Part shown: positions 1 through 11,700 of the stretch, one piece after another
Numbering within the stretch: position 1 is the first letter of the stretch
Layout of the letters: every line of letters starts with the position of its first letter
NCBI GenBank assembly: GCA_947471745.1
Contig: CANJKZ010000088.1
Location: 620,001 to 684,000, forward strand
Length of the DNA stretch: 64,000 nucleotides
DNA from: Closterium sp. Naga37s-1
Taxonomy: Eukaryota; Streptophyta; Zygnematophyceae; Desmidiales; Closteriaceae
Reading direction: 5' to 3'
Translations under genes and position numbers: made by a program
Notes under the pieces: generated by a model
Told to the model about the DNA's origin: nothing
What the model saw: the letters and a program-made list of their open reading frames with translations, nothing else
Database searches by the model: none

Positions 1-237
1 CTAAGGGGCCGCGACGGGCGGCGAAAGAGGGGCCGACGGGCGGCTAAGGGGCCGACGGGCGGCGAAAGGGGGGCCGACGGGCGGCTAAGGGGCCGCGACG
101 GGTGGCTAAGGGGCCGACAGGCGGCGAAGGGGCCGTGAGAAGCGGCTAAGGGGCCGACGACGGGCGGCTAAGGGGCCGTGACGGACGGCGCAAGGGGCCG
201 ACGGGTGGCTAAGGGGCCGCAACGCGCGCTTCGAGCA
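1..237 (-). repeat. GC-rich leader minisatellite of the left-edge Copia
   Basis: Imperfect tandem repeats of a roughly 18 to 20 bp unit built from AAGGGGCCG and ACGGGCGGC. The array lies in the 5' untranslated leader, between the primer-binding site and the (absent) gag. The same position holds other GC-rich arrays in A, B, C and H. Confidence 0.7.
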
Positions 238-306
238 GGGCAGGAAAAAATTTCGTGGTGGGCCCTACAAAAAACGTTCCCACTAGGGAACCTGCTCAGA
301 ATACCA

Positions 307-436
307 TGTTAGAATAAGGAACGGAATGAATGAACTAGGAAGCAGGTGGGTACAAGTAGGAAACCTAAAAGTGTTGTACCCTATAAGAACTACCCCACTA
401 CAGCCTAAACAGACAAAAGCATATATAAGCTTGACA
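307..436 (-). repeat. Copia LTR, 130 bp (5' LTR of the left-edge element)
   Basis: It begins TGTTAGAAT and ends TTGACA on the plus strand and so has TG...CA termini. The adjoining CCTGCTCAGAATACCA at 291..306 is the reverse complement of the primer-binding site, which fixes it as the 5' LTR of a minus-strand element. It shares the GTTGTACCC and CTACCCCACTA core with the LTRs of A, C, D, H and I. Confidence 0.8.
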
Positions 437-553
437 ACGTCGACGCAGATCACGCTGGAGATTCTGACAACAGACGATCTCAAACAGGCTACGTCTACAG
501 ACTCGAACCTATCGGGCCTATCCCATGGCAGTTGAACAAACAAGAGCTAATCG
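437..553 (+). pseudogene. Copia RNase H remnant trapped between two LTRs
   Basis: This 117-bp stretch separates the left element's LTR from the 3' LTR of A. One plus-strand frame reads a run like DADHAGDSDNRRSQTGYVY and then LEPIGPIPWQLNKQELI. It aligns with the RNase H segment of Copia E, which reads DAYHAADPANRRSRTGFVF and QKQELVA. It is therefore a scrap of an older Copia into which both neighbours inserted. The rest of that RNase H is not found at the far side of A (14498 onward), so the locus has been rearranged. Confidence 0.65.
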
Positions 554-684
554 TGTTAGAATAGTGAACGAATGAATGACTGAATTAGCAAGCAGGTGGG
601 TACAAGTAGGAAACCTAAAAGTGTTGTACCCTGTATGAACTACCCCACTACAACCTAGATAGACTATAGCATATAAGTTTGACA
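554..684 (-). repeat. Copia A 3' LTR, 131 bp
   Basis: Runs from TGTTAGAATAG to GTTTGACA on the plus strand. It is preceded, in element sense, by the G-rich polypurine tract whose complement is at 685..710. About 14 differences from the 5' LTR at 14367..14497. Confidence 0.8.
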
Positions 685-710
685 CACCCCCATAGGCAAA
701 GTGGGGGAGA
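685..710 (-). other. Polypurine tract with facing C-tract (plus-strand primer site of A)
   Basis: In element sense the last bases before the 3' LTR read CCCCCACTTTGCCTATGGGG followed by GTG. The TGGGGG purine run is the expected plus-strand DNA primer. A CCCCCA run nine bases upstream can pair with it. The same block precedes the 3' LTRs of B, C and I. Confidence 0.6.
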
Positions 711-913
711 ACAAGAGGGCACAAGACCAGTCAAGAAAGGCAAAGCAAGCTCAGGGTGGATCACAAAGTCACCACGCAGTCTGAGCACAAGCAAATGGCC
801 ACAAGGCCAGTTCACATGCAGAGTTATATAAAGGAGAACAAACAATACAGTGAACACAACCTAGCAAGTGTAAGCATGCAGGTATATGTATAGAGAGTAC
901 AGTACAAGCAGAG

Positions 914-3900
914 TCAAGAAGTAAGCAAGTGAGGCACAGTAGGTACAAGGCCTAGAACAGTACAGAAACGCTGATGATCACAAGGCTGAAGTGCCTTGGT
1001 GTAAACATCAGCAGTGTTGGCCTGTGAGGCCACGTAAGCAAGGCGAAGCTGACCACGCTGCTGCAACTCTCGAGCAAGGAAGTAACGCAGAGCAATGTGC
1101 TTCGTTCTGTGCTCCAGTCTGTGCTCCTGACACAAGGCAAGCATGGCCTTGTTGTCGACGTACAGAACTGGAGGAGAACGAGGCGCCTCTCCCAAGTCGG
1201 TCAGCAGGTAGGTGAGCCAACGTAACTCCTGTGCAGCCATGGCCCCAGCGTAGATCTCAGCCTCACAACTGGAGCTGAGAACAGAAGAAGAGCGGGTAGA
1301 CCGCCAAGAGACAGAACTGGAGCCAAGACTGAAGGTGTAACCCTGTGACGACCGCTACGTAGCCAAGTCGTCAACCCAGGAAGTGTCTGCGTGACCAGTG
1401 AGGACAACTCGAGCCCGTCCTCCAAGCACGAGCCCCATGCCCGATGTACTGCACAAGTAGCGCAACACCCTCTTCGCAGCATCCCAGTGCACCTTTCGGT
1501 GCCTACCGGGAGCCACGTAGCGAGCCAGAAGGCTGAGAGGGTATGCAAGGTCAGGTCATGTGCAAGTCATCAGGTACATGAGGCAGCCCACATGCTCTGG
1601 ATACGGGCCACTCGGCTCTACGGACTCGTCCGAAGGTGGAGCTGAGAGCGAGTGACCGGTAGGCAGAGGAGTGGACTGTGGCGAGGAGTACGTGAAGCCG
1701 AAGCGCTGAAGGACCTGCTGCACCATGTGTGACTGAGTCAAGGTAATGGTGCGCTGTGCTCTGTCCCGGGTGATCCGCAAGCCAAGATAGCTTGTCAGCT
1801 CACCCAGGTCTGTCCACGTGTGTCTCTTCTGCAGCTCGGACTTCACGTGGGCAAGTGCCTCAGTGTCAGCAGTAGCAAAGACAAGGTCGTCTACGTACAC
1901 GAGAACGTAGAACGGCGGAAGAGTGGTGTCAGTGCGTAGAAACAGAGAAGGGTCAGCAGTGGAAGGAGCAAAACCAAGAATAGCAAGAGTGGTCCTCAGA
2001 GTGTCGTGCCACTCACGGGGTGCCTGGCGGAGACCGTAGACTGGCCGGCGGAGGCTCCACTGGGTACCAGCAGGAAACGACCCAGTGAAGCCAGGTGGGC
2101 GGCGTAGCCAGATTTCCTCGTGCAGGCTGCCCTGTAGGAAGGCTGTGCTGAAGTCAAGCGAGTGGAGCTCGTAGTCACGTTGAGCAGCTACGTGCAGCAG
2201 TACCCGAAGAGTGGTCATCTTCGGGGTAGGGGAGAAGGTCTGGAAGAAGTCAACTCCCTGTCGCTGACTGAAGCCACGTGCAACGTAATGCGCCTTGAAG
2301 ACAGGCGGAGAACCCGGCGGCCGCTTCACCCTGAAGATCCACACGCCACTGACGATGTTCAACCCAGGTGGAGGAACCTTCTTCGACGTAGGTGCCTGTG
2401 GACTTCCAGGAAGCCATCTCGGCGTCCATGCCTGCCTGCCACTGAGAGAAGTAGGGACCCTCTATCGCCTCTGCGTAAGAGTGCGGGGTCGGGATGTCTG
2501 GTGCATCCGGGTCTCCCTCAGGGGCAAGCAGCATGGACAAGAGATGAGGTACAGCAGCGGCAAAGCACTCAAACTCCTCCTGTCTGTCCTCAAGAACGTC
2601 CGTGCCAAGAGCACACTCACCCCCGACGCGGAACGTAGTACGGCCGCGGCCGCGCAGCGCCTCCAGAAACAGCAGAGACAGCACCAGGACCCTCAGCTCC
2701 AGGGTCTCCAGGTACAACTCCCGTAGCACCACCAGCTCTAGTAACTCCAACAGCTCCAGCTCCAGCAGCACCTCCAGTAGCAACAGCTCCAGCACCTGCA
2801 GCTCCAACTCCTGAAGCACCACCAGCCCCAGCAGCTCCAGTACCTCCAGTACGAGCACCTCCAAGACCAGCTGCTCCAGCACCTCCATCAGCTCCAACAG
2901 CACCAGTACCTTCAGCACCAGTACCTCCAGAACCAGCGGCTCCAGCAGCTCCAGCACTAGCAGGACCTCCAGCAGCTCCAGCTCTAGCAGCACCTCCAGC
3001 AGCTCCAGCTCCAGCAGCACCTCCAGCAGCTCCAGCACCAGCAGCACCTCCAGCAGCTCCAGCTCCAGACGCACCTCCAGCAGCCCCAGAAGCACCTCCA
3101 GCAGCTCCAGCACCAGCAGCACGGCGACAGCGCAGAGTGTACCACTCACGAAGCTGATGCGGAGAGAGGGGCTCCCGCCGTGATGGGACACCCGGAGGAC
3201 CTCCAGACTCAGCACGCTCAGGCTCAGCACCCCCAGGCTCAGTACTCCCAGACTCAGCACCCCCAGGCTCAGCACACCCAGGCTCAGCACCCCCAGGCTC
3301 AGCACCCCCAGGCTCAGCACCCCCAGGCTCCACACGCTCAGGCTCAATACCCCCAGGCTCCGCACCCGCAGACACAGCAACCCCAGGCCCAACACCCCCA
3401 GTCCCCGCACCTGCAGGCTCAGCACCCCTAGCAGCACCTGAGTCGACAGCTACCTCAACAGGCTCGACAGGGTCTACCTGGGACACACCTGAGGGGGCAG
3501 GACCCTGAGGGGGGAGGGGGTCTACCAGAGGAGTACCTGGTGCTAGGAAGAGTGGCGGGGGGGGGAGAGGGGCAGTGCGGTAGGGAAAGAGACGGTAGTA
3601 AGACACCGACTCGTCAAACATGACGTCCTGAGAGGACAGAACACGACGCGAGGTGGGGTGGTAGAACTGCCACCCGGGTGCGTCAGGGGGGAAGCCAAGG
3701 AAGACGCAGGGAACGGCACGGGAGGACAGCTTGTCCGCTGAAGTATCGCGGACAAAAGCTCGAGATCCCCAGACACGGAACGCTGACGCATCGCCAACCT
3801 TCCCCGTCCACCTCAGAGTGGGTGTGGTCTCCGGCAAGGAGACACGAGGCTGAAGGTTGATCTGATGCGCAGCGTACTGAACCGCGAACGGCCACAGAAA

Positions 3901-6458
3901 ATGGGGAGCAGCCGCATGGATCAAGGACGTACGAGCGACGTCCATGACCATGCCAATGCGGCGCTTAGCGATCCCATTTTGCTGTGGGGAGGTCGGAAGC
4001 GTGAAAGTCTGGCGGATGCCCTCCGCACGACAGAAGGCCCTCAGGAGGTCGGAGGAAAACTCACCACCTCTGTCTGAGTGCAGACGCAGAACAGGAAGGT
4101 CCGAGCCGAAACGCTCGCTGAGCTGGCGACGAGCACCGCGGATCCAGTCGATCAACACCTCAGGGACCTCACCCTTGCTGCGCAAGGGGAAGACTGTGGT
4201 GTAACGCGAGTAGTCGTCAACGACCAGCAGGAAGTAAAGCTCGTGACCCTGTCCACGGATGCGGGCTGGGCCCCACACGTCCATGTGAAGAGTCTGCAGA
4301 GGAGCCTCTGTCGGAGGGAACGTGGAGGAGTGAGGTGCGGCGCGCTGCCAGCCCTCGACACAAGGAACACAGGTAGGGGCAGGCCCCAGAGGAAGGGGAG
4401 GGAGGGACCGGGGTAGACCCGAGACAAGGGTACGGGAGGCCATACCTCGAAGACGAGGCAGGGAGGGGTGACCAATGTGGTGGTGCCAAAGGAGAGTCTC
4501 GTGCGACAGAGGACGACACGAGCAGGGGGCAGACGCAGGACTAGACCTGGACGCGGCAGCAAACACCTGACTAGACGCAGCTACCTAACCAGACGCAGAG
4601 ACCGGAGGAGACGCAGTAGTCAGTGTGTACAGACTCGACCCAGGCCGATGGGTGAACGTGGCCAGGTGGCGGCCCGTCCGAGAGCAAGTGCAGTGGGTCA
4701 CACGCTGACCTCTAGGGGTAAACTAGTCAACCCACACGTCCTGGAGGTCAGCTCCACTCACCAGGTTCGTAGAGATCGAGGGGAGGTGGAGTCCCGACAG
4801 CAAGCCCGACGGGGCTGCAGGACACGGTAGAACCGTGGAAGAGTGCACAAGGACTGGGCCCCCAGAGGGGTTAGCCAGGGAGACTGCGACAAGCCGACTG
4901 AGCGGCGTGAGTTTGGTGCTGTCTTGAAAGAAAGGGCGCGAAGCACCAGAGTCAAGTGTGAAAGTATGCAAGGCCTCAGTATGTGCAGTACCAGAGAGAG
5001 CAGACTCACCAGCATTTGGAGCAGCAGACGCACCAGTACCTGGAGCAGCAGGCGCACTAGCACCTAGAGCAGCAGCCTCAATGCCCGGGTCGGGCGGGAC
5101 ACTCAGGTAACAGTCACCCTCAGCACTATCAGTCAAAGCATACATGGCAGCAAGGATAGCATCGAAATCAAGATCAAGGATAGCCACATTCTGCCTAAGC
5201 AGATCACCCCAGCGAGGGAGCTCAACAGCGTCAGGAAACTGGGCGCGCCAGGCGTCAGTCAGGCGACCGAAGCAGCGCTGCGCAGTGTGTGGCAGCCCGC
5301 ACGTCTCTCGACGACGACTGCCGGTGCGAAGAACGTAAGTGCAGGGACCAACACCCCTAGACCTCCCACGCCCAGCGTACCACTCACGAACCTGCTGGGC
5401 CGACGGGGTCTCACGGGAACGCGGCTGCTGCTAGCGCTGGCTACCACCAAAGCCTCCACGCTGCGCGGCTGCACCTCGACCAGCACCACCGCCGCCGCCA
5501 CCTCCACCACCGCTGCCGCTGCCTCCACCACCGCTGCCGCTGCCTCCACCACCTCCACCGCCGCCACTGAAGCCCCCACTCCCGGCACCACCCCCACCTC
5601 CACCGCCACCCCCTCCGCCTCCTCCACCGCCTCCGCCGCCGCCCCCGCCGTCCCCTCCACCACCCTTGCTCCCCTTGCCCTTGCTGTTGCGGCGCCTCCC
5701 ACTGGGAGAAGACGCAGTCCCGACCTCCTCAGTGCCAACGAGGTCGACAGCAGCAGCAGAAGCAACAGAGGGGAGAAGGGGGACAGGGGAACACCCCTCA
5801 AAGAAAGGGGTGCGACGGTCACCGCGAGAAGCACCTACAGCTAAGATACTCTTCTCAGCTGCAGCGAGGCGCTCCTCTAGCAGGTCGACCGTGAGCTCGG
5901 TGGGGCAAAGGGAGAGAAAGTGGTCCCTGTATGAAGCAAGGGATTCAGGGAGGCGGGTGACTAGGTAGTAAAGGGTGATGTACATGGGGGGGGGGGGTTC
6001 TTGGCATAGAACTCAGTGGAAAGGGCAGCGCGGTAACGGGCGTCACTAGTGCGGAGGTGAGTAATGAGGTCAGCAACTGTGGCAAACGCGGTAAGGTCAG
6101 GGAAAAGGTACAGCAGCATGAGGCGGCTGAGGGCAGCAGTGGCAGGGGAGGAGTAGCGCGCAACTACAGCGTCGTACAAAGACTGAGCAGTCTTGTACTG
6201 GCCAAAATGCGCGCGCTCAGCAGGCGGCAGGTGACTACGAACAGCAAGACGAGCAACAGCGTCACGAGTGGTCCATTGCGAGCGAACCGTACTGTCAGCA
6301 GTGGCAGCAGGAGCAGTAGAGACACCGGACGTGTGATCGAAAAGGGATACCCCATCCCTAGAGTCACACTGAAGAAAGAGCTGCAGGTCGTCAACCCACA
6401 CGTCAAAGTCAACTGCACGCCCCTCAGCATCAAACGTGAGAACAGTAGGGCTAGCCAT
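914..6458 (-). pseudogene. Copia A gag-pol, broken
   Basis: Gag starts at 6458 (MASPTVLTFDAEGR) and loses frame at a run of 12 G on the plus strand (5986..5997) where C has 8. It resumes with MYITLYYLVTRLP and a Gly-rich tail. A CCHC knuckle of form C-X13-C-X3-H-X4-C, the protease motif LDSGAS (near 4940), the integrase zinc and DDE region (4566..3700), an Ala/Gly-rich linker, reverse transcriptase with YVDD (2362..1556) and RNase H (1240..914) follow in Copia order. A stop after the protease near 4720 and several frame changes in the linker and between RT and RNase H mean no intact polyprotein. The order PR-IN-RT-RH is diagnostic for Ty1/copia. Confidence 0.85.
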
Positions 6459-6724
6459 AGCAGCAGTAGCAGCAGTAGCAGCGGTGGTAGTAGAAGCAGC
6501 AGTGGCAGCAGGAGCAGTGCAGGCAGGGCAGTGCGGCTCAGTAGGGCAGCGCGGCTCGGTAGGGCGGCGCGGCTCGGCAGGGCAGCGCGGCTCGGCAGAG
6601 CGGCGCGGCTCGGTGGGCAGCGCGGCTCGGCTGGGCGGCGCGGCTCGGCTTGGCGGCGCGGCTCAGCTCCTGGCGGCGCGGCGCAGCAGGGCGGCGCGCG
6701 TGCTTACTAGGGGCGGGTGCAGGG

Positions 6725-7240
6725 CAGGGCCGTGATAGCAGGGGTCGCGACTGCAGGGGCCGCGGCAGCAAAGGGGCCGCGACGGCTGGGGCCGCGGCTG
6801 CAGGTGCGGCGACAGCAGGGGCCGCGACAGCAGGGGCCTCGACGGCAGGGGCCGCGACAGCAGGGGCTGCGACGGCAAGGGCCGCGACAGCAGTAGGGGC
6901 CAAGACGGCAGCAAGGGCCTCGACGGCAGCAGGGGCCGCGACTGCAGCAGGGGCCGCGACGGCAGCAGGGGCCGCGACGGCAGCAGGGGCCGCGACAGCA
7001 GCAGGGGCCGCGACGGCAGCAGGGGCCGCGACGGCAGTAGGGGCCGCGATAGCAGCAGGGGCCGCGACGGCAGTAGGAGCCGCGACGGCAGCAGGGGCCA
7101 CGTCGGCAGCAGGGGCCGCGACGGCAGCAGGGGCCGCGACGGCAGGAGGGGCCGCGACGGCAGCAGGGGCCGCGACAGCAGCAGGGGCCGCGACGGCAGC
7201 AGGGCCCGCGTCGGCAGTAGGGGCCGCGACGGGCCGGCTA
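6725..7240 (-). repeat. Copia A leader minisatellite, about 18-bp unit
   Basis: About 28 copies of a unit close to GGGGCCGCGACGGCAGCA, with 15- and 18-bp variants. It lies between the gag start (6458) and the 5' LTR side (7320 onward). Because units are mostly multiples of three, long Ala/Pro-rich open frames occur on both strands; I read these as by-products. Confidence 0.8.
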
Positions 7241-7364
7241 AGGAAGGGCGCGCGACGGCGCAGGTAAGGCAGGCGCGAGGCGCGCTTCGGGCAGGGCAGG
7301 AAAAAAAAATTCTCGTGGTGGGCCCTAATAAAAAAAACGTTCCCACGACGGAACCTGCTCATAA

Positions 7365-7494
7365 TGTCAAATTATATGCCTATGTCATAATAGAATGTAG
7401 GCTTTAGTGGGGTAGCAGATGTAGGGTATAGTTTTTTGTTACTTGTACCCAACTTTCTCGATAGTGCACCAACTTTTTCCCTTCACTCTCGACA
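7365..7494 (+). repeat. Copia B 5' LTR, 130 bp
   Basis: TGTCAAATTATATGCC at the start and CTCTCGACA at the end. Directly followed by the primer-binding site. Contains the clade's GGCTTTAGTGGGGTAG core. Confidence 0.92.
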
Positions 7495-7507
7495 TGGTAT
7501 TCAGAGC
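7495..7507 (+). other. Copia B primer-binding site
   Basis: TGGTATTCAGAGC directly abuts the LTR. It matches the complement of the initiator Met tRNA 3' end (TGGTATCAGAGC) with one inserted T. The left-edge element and A share this insertion; C, D, G and H do not. Confidence 0.8.
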
Positions 7508-7924
7508 AACATAGGTCCTTAGGACCGTTTTAGGACTGTTTTTCAGGGCCCACCAACCGTTTTCCGCCGGTTACCGAGTTACCCCGCCCCTTGCCTACAC
7601 TGCCCTGCATCGCGCAGCCCTCACGCTCGCCTCTGCTGGCCCTCGTACAGCCCGCTAGCAGCCCGCCTGCTGCCTCGTCAGCCCCGCGCGTAGCCCACTA
7701 GCTGCCTTGTCAGGCCCGCGCACCGCCCCGCAGCCCCCGCGCTGCCTTCTCCTGCCCCGCGCGTCGCTTCGCAGCCCTCGCGCTGCTTTCTACGGCCGCC
7801 GACGCGGCCTCGCCCTGCCGCGGTCGCGGCCCCACCCTGCCGCCGACGCGGCCCCGCCTGGCCTGCGCGCTGCCCCCCGTCGCCAGTCGCGGCGCCTGTG
7901 GGACCCGCACGCTGCCCTGCACCA

Positions 7925-8580
7925 GCTACGCCGCCCCTGGTGCAGCCGCCCCTGGACTCTGGAGCACCCGCCCCTGGACCCCGAGCAGCCGCCCCTGGCC
8001 CCTGAAGCAGCCGCCCCTGGTCCAGCCGCCCCTGGACCCAGAGCAGCCGCCCCTGGCCCCTGCAGCAGCTGCCCCTGGAGCAGCCGCCCCTGGACCCCGA
8101 GCAGCCGCCCCTGGCCCCTGAAGCAGCCGCCCCTGGTCCAGCCGTCCCTGGACCCAGAGCAGTCGCCCCTGGCCCCTGAAGCAGCTGCCCCTGGTGCACC
8201 CGCCCCTGGACCCTGGAGCAGCCGCCCCTGGACCCCGAGCAGCCGCCCCTGGCCCCTGAAGCAGCCGCCTCTGGTCCAGCCGCCCCTGGACCCAGAGCAG
8301 CCGCCCCTGGCCCCTGCAGCAGCCGCCCCTGGTCCAGCCTCCCCTGGAACCCGAGCAGCCGTCCCTGGCCCCTGAAGCAGCTGCTCCTGGTGCAACCGCC
8401 CCTGGACCCTCGAGCAGCCGCCCCTGGACCCAGAGCAGCCGCCCCGGGCCCCTGAAGCAGCCGCCCCTGGTGCAGCCGCCCCTGGACTCCGTGCAGCCGC
8501 CCCTGTATCCCGCGACGCCGCCCCTAGACCCGCGACGCCGCCCCTGGACCCCGTGCAGCCGCCCGCCGAGCGCCGGCCCT
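7925..8580 (+). repeat. Copia B leader minisatellite
   Basis: Higher-order array of GCAGCCGCCCCTGG-type units, for example CCCCTGGACCCAGAGCAGCC alternating with CCCCTGGCCCCTGAAGCAGCC. It occupies the place where the related elements C and H carry gag. Both strands stay open in more than one frame. Confidence 0.8.
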
Positions 8581-8651
8581 GCTCGCCCGGCGAGCGCCTG
8601 CTCTTCCCGCCACTGGTGAGCACCTGCCTTGTTAGCGCGTTGCCGCGCCAT

Positions 8652-8691
8652 CTGCCTGCCTGCCTGCCTGCCAGCCTGCCTGCCTGCCTGT

Positions 8692-8734
<43 letters not shown>

Positions 8735-8736
8735 CC
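8652..8736 (+). repeat. (CCTG)n microsatellite
   Basis: About 21 tandem TGCC tetranucleotides with two interruptions, between the leader array and the first pol-like reading frame of B. Confidence 0.9.
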
Positions 8737-8782
8737 GCGCCTGCTCTGCTAGGCTACTGCTACTGGTACTGGCGGTGGCCAG

Positions 8783-11700
8783 ATGCAGCTCAAGCGACGT
8801 CCGCGCGAGTCTCTCATGCCCCAGCAGCTTCGTGAGTGGTACGCTACTTGGGGTTGTGGCGGTAGTCGTTGTCGCTGTCGCCCTGGAGCTGGTCAGTTGG
8901 GAGCGTCTGGCAGTGGCCAGCTGCAGCTGCAGCGGCGTCCACGCGAGACACTTACGTCCCAGCAGCTTCACGAGTGGTACGCTCAGAGTAGAGGGTCTTT
9001 GAGTACTGTTCGCTGCCCGTACGTCATTCGCACAGGTGATCGGACGGGTCAGACTTGCGGGACGCTTAGTCACACCCAGTCCCGCTGCTTCGCCCGTCTG
9101 AGTGACGCCTGGCGTACCGAGTTTGGCGACGAGGCTGAGCTCCCTGACTGGGTGGAGCTGCTTGGGCAGAGGGTAGATATATTTGCTCTTGACTATGATG
9201 CTATTCTCACTGCCATGTATGCATTGCCTACTAGTGCTGACCGTACGTGTTACCTGTGCGTACCGCCTGACCTAGGTATAGAGCCTGTTGCTCTCGGTGC
9301 TGGTGAGGCTGCTGCTCTAGGTGCTAGTGCGTCTCCTGCTCTGGGTGCTGGTGAGGCTGCTGCTCCATGTGCTGGTGAGTCTGCTCTCTTTGGTGCTGCG
9401 CCTGCTGAGGCCTTGTACACCTTCACACTTGACTCAGGTGCTTCCCGCTCCTTCTTTCGCGACAGCACCACCCTCACACCGCTCAGCCGGCCGGTTCCAG
9501 TTTCCCTGGCAGACCCCTCTGGGGGTCCAGTCCTTGCGCACTCCTCCACGGTCCTGCCGTGTCCGGCGGTCCCGTCTGGCTCCCTGTCAGGTCTTCACCT
9601 CCCCTCGTTCTCTACGAACTTGGTGAGTGGTGCTGACCTCCAGGACCAGTGGGTTGACCAGTTCACTCCTGGAGGTCAGCGCGTGACCCACTGTACGTGC
9701 TCCCGGACGGGCCGGCACCTTGCCACGTTTACCCGTGCGCCTGGCTTGAGTTTGTACACACTGACTACTGTGTCCCCTCAGGTCGCTGCGTCTGCGTCTG
9801 CGTCAGGTCAGCTAGCGGCCCCCTGCTCGTGTCGCGCTTTGTCGCACCAGACCCTCCTTTGGCACCACCGCCTTGGTCACCCCTCGGTGCAGCGCCTTCG
9901 TAGCATGCACCGCCGTGTCCTTGTCTCTGGTCTTCCCAGGGTTCTCCCTCCCCTCCCACCCTCGCCTGCTCCTCCCTGTCTTCCCTGTGTCGAGGGGCGG
10001 CAGCGCGCCGCTCCTCACTCCTCCTCGTTCCCTCCCACAGAGGCTCCCCTGCAGACTCTCCACCTGGACGTGTGGGGCCCAGCCCGCGTCCGTGGACAGG
10101 GCCACGAGCGGTACTTCCTGCTGGTCGTCGACGACTACACGCGTTACACCACGGTCTTCCCCTTGCGCACCAAGGGTGAGGTCCCTGATGTTTTGATCCC
10201 TTGGATCCGCGCTGCTCGTCTCCAGCTCCGCGAGCGGTTCGGGACGGAGTTTCCCGTCCTGCGTCTGCACTCTGACAGAGGTGGGGAGTTTTCCTCCGAC
10301 CTCTTGGCAGCCTTTTGTGCGGAGCACGGCATCTGCCAGACGTTCACGCTTCCGGCCTCTCCGCAGCAGAATGGGGTTGCTGAGCGTCGCATTGGCTTAG
10401 TCATGGAGGTCGCTCGTACCTCCATGATCCATGCGGCTGCCCCCCATTTTCTGTGGCCGTTTGCAGTCCAGTACGCCGCGCATCAGCTCAACCTCTGGCC
10501 CCGTGTCTCCTTGCCGGAGACCTCGCCCACACTGCTGTGGACGGGGAAGGTTGGCGATGCGTCACGTTTCCGGGTCTGGGGTGCTCGTGCCTTTGTCCGC
10601 GATACCACCGCGGACAAGCTCTCCGCCCGCACTGTTCCCTGTGTTTTCCTTGGCGTTGTCCCTGACGCGCCAGGTTGGCAGTTTTACCACCTCGCGCCGT
10701 GTCTTCCCCTCTCAGGACGTCACGTTCGACGAGTCGGTTCCCTTTTACCGTCTCTTCCCCTACCGCACTGCCCCTCTCCCCCCCCCGCCGCTCTTCCTCG
10801 CTCCAGATGCTCCCCAGGTAGACCCCCTCCCCGCTCCCGGACCTGCTCCTTCAGGTGTGTCTCAGGTAGACCCTCCTCCCTTGACTGCGCCGGTTGAGGT
10901 CACTGGTGACTCGGGTCCTGCTGAGGGTGGTCCTGCTCGGGGTGCTGCTTCTCGGGGTGCTGAGCCTGGGCGTGAGGAGTCTCGGGGTGCTGAGCCTGGG
11001 GTACTGAGCCTGGGGGTGCTGCACCTGGGGGCGCTGAGGCGTTTGGTGAGCGGTCTCCCTGGAGCGGCCGTCTCCGTGGTCGCTCCGCTGGTACCTCGCT
11101 GCTGCACTCTCGTCGTCGACTCCCTCTCTCCCCACAGCAGCTGCGTGAGTGGTACGTTGGCCGTCAGGGTCGCATTGCTGGAGCTAGGGGCCCTGCTGCG
11201 GGAGGCGCTGGAGCTGGTGACTCTGCTACTGGAGTTGTTTCTGCTGGAGGTTCTGAAGCTGCTGAGGGTGCTGGAGCTAGAGGTTCTAGAGCTGCTGAGG
11301 GTGTTGGCGCTGGAGGTTCTGGAGCTGCTGCGGGTGCTGGCACTGAGGGTTCTGAGTCTGCTGTTGCACGGTCTCCTTGGAGTAGCCGCCTTCGTCCGCG
11401 TGTGCCTCTCACCTCACAGCAGCTGCACGACTGGTACGGTCGTCATCAGGGTCGCGCTTCTGGAGCTCGGGGCTCTGCCGCTGGAGGTACTTCTGCTGAC
11501 GTCACAGGAGCTGGGAGTGGTGCTGGTCCCGGAGGTGCTCGTACTGGAGGTACTGGAGCTACTGGGGCTGGAGGTTCTGAGCTTGAGGGTGCTGCTGCTG
11601 GAGACACTGAGGCTGGAGACCCTGGGACTGGAGGTGCCGGTTCTGGGGGTGCTGCTGCTGGTGGAGCTGGTCCTGGAGGAGCTGGAGCTGAGGGTTCTGG

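Larger units (their letters stand above)
1..436 (-). mobile_element. Left-edge Ty1/copia element, 5' end only
   Basis: Only the 5' end of a minus-strand LTR retrotransposon is in the window: its 5' LTR (307..436), a primer-binding site on the minus strand at 291..306 (TGGTATTCTGAGC, complementary to the 3' end of initiator Met tRNA with one extra T), and a GC-rich leader running off the edge. LTR and leader closely match those of Copia A, so it belongs to the same clade. No coding sequence is visible and no TSD can be tested. Confidence 0.75.

Noticed and set aside
2250-3437. 395-codon Leu/Val-rich minus-strand frame in Copia A
   Set aside because: Shifted-frame reading of the same type of linker, joined to a true RT-proximal segment by a frameshift; not a separate gene.
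5287-5844. Thr/Ala-rich plus-strand frame opposite Copia A gag
   Set aside because: Antisense of the GGT/GGC-rich Gly tract; no conservation apart from that of gag.
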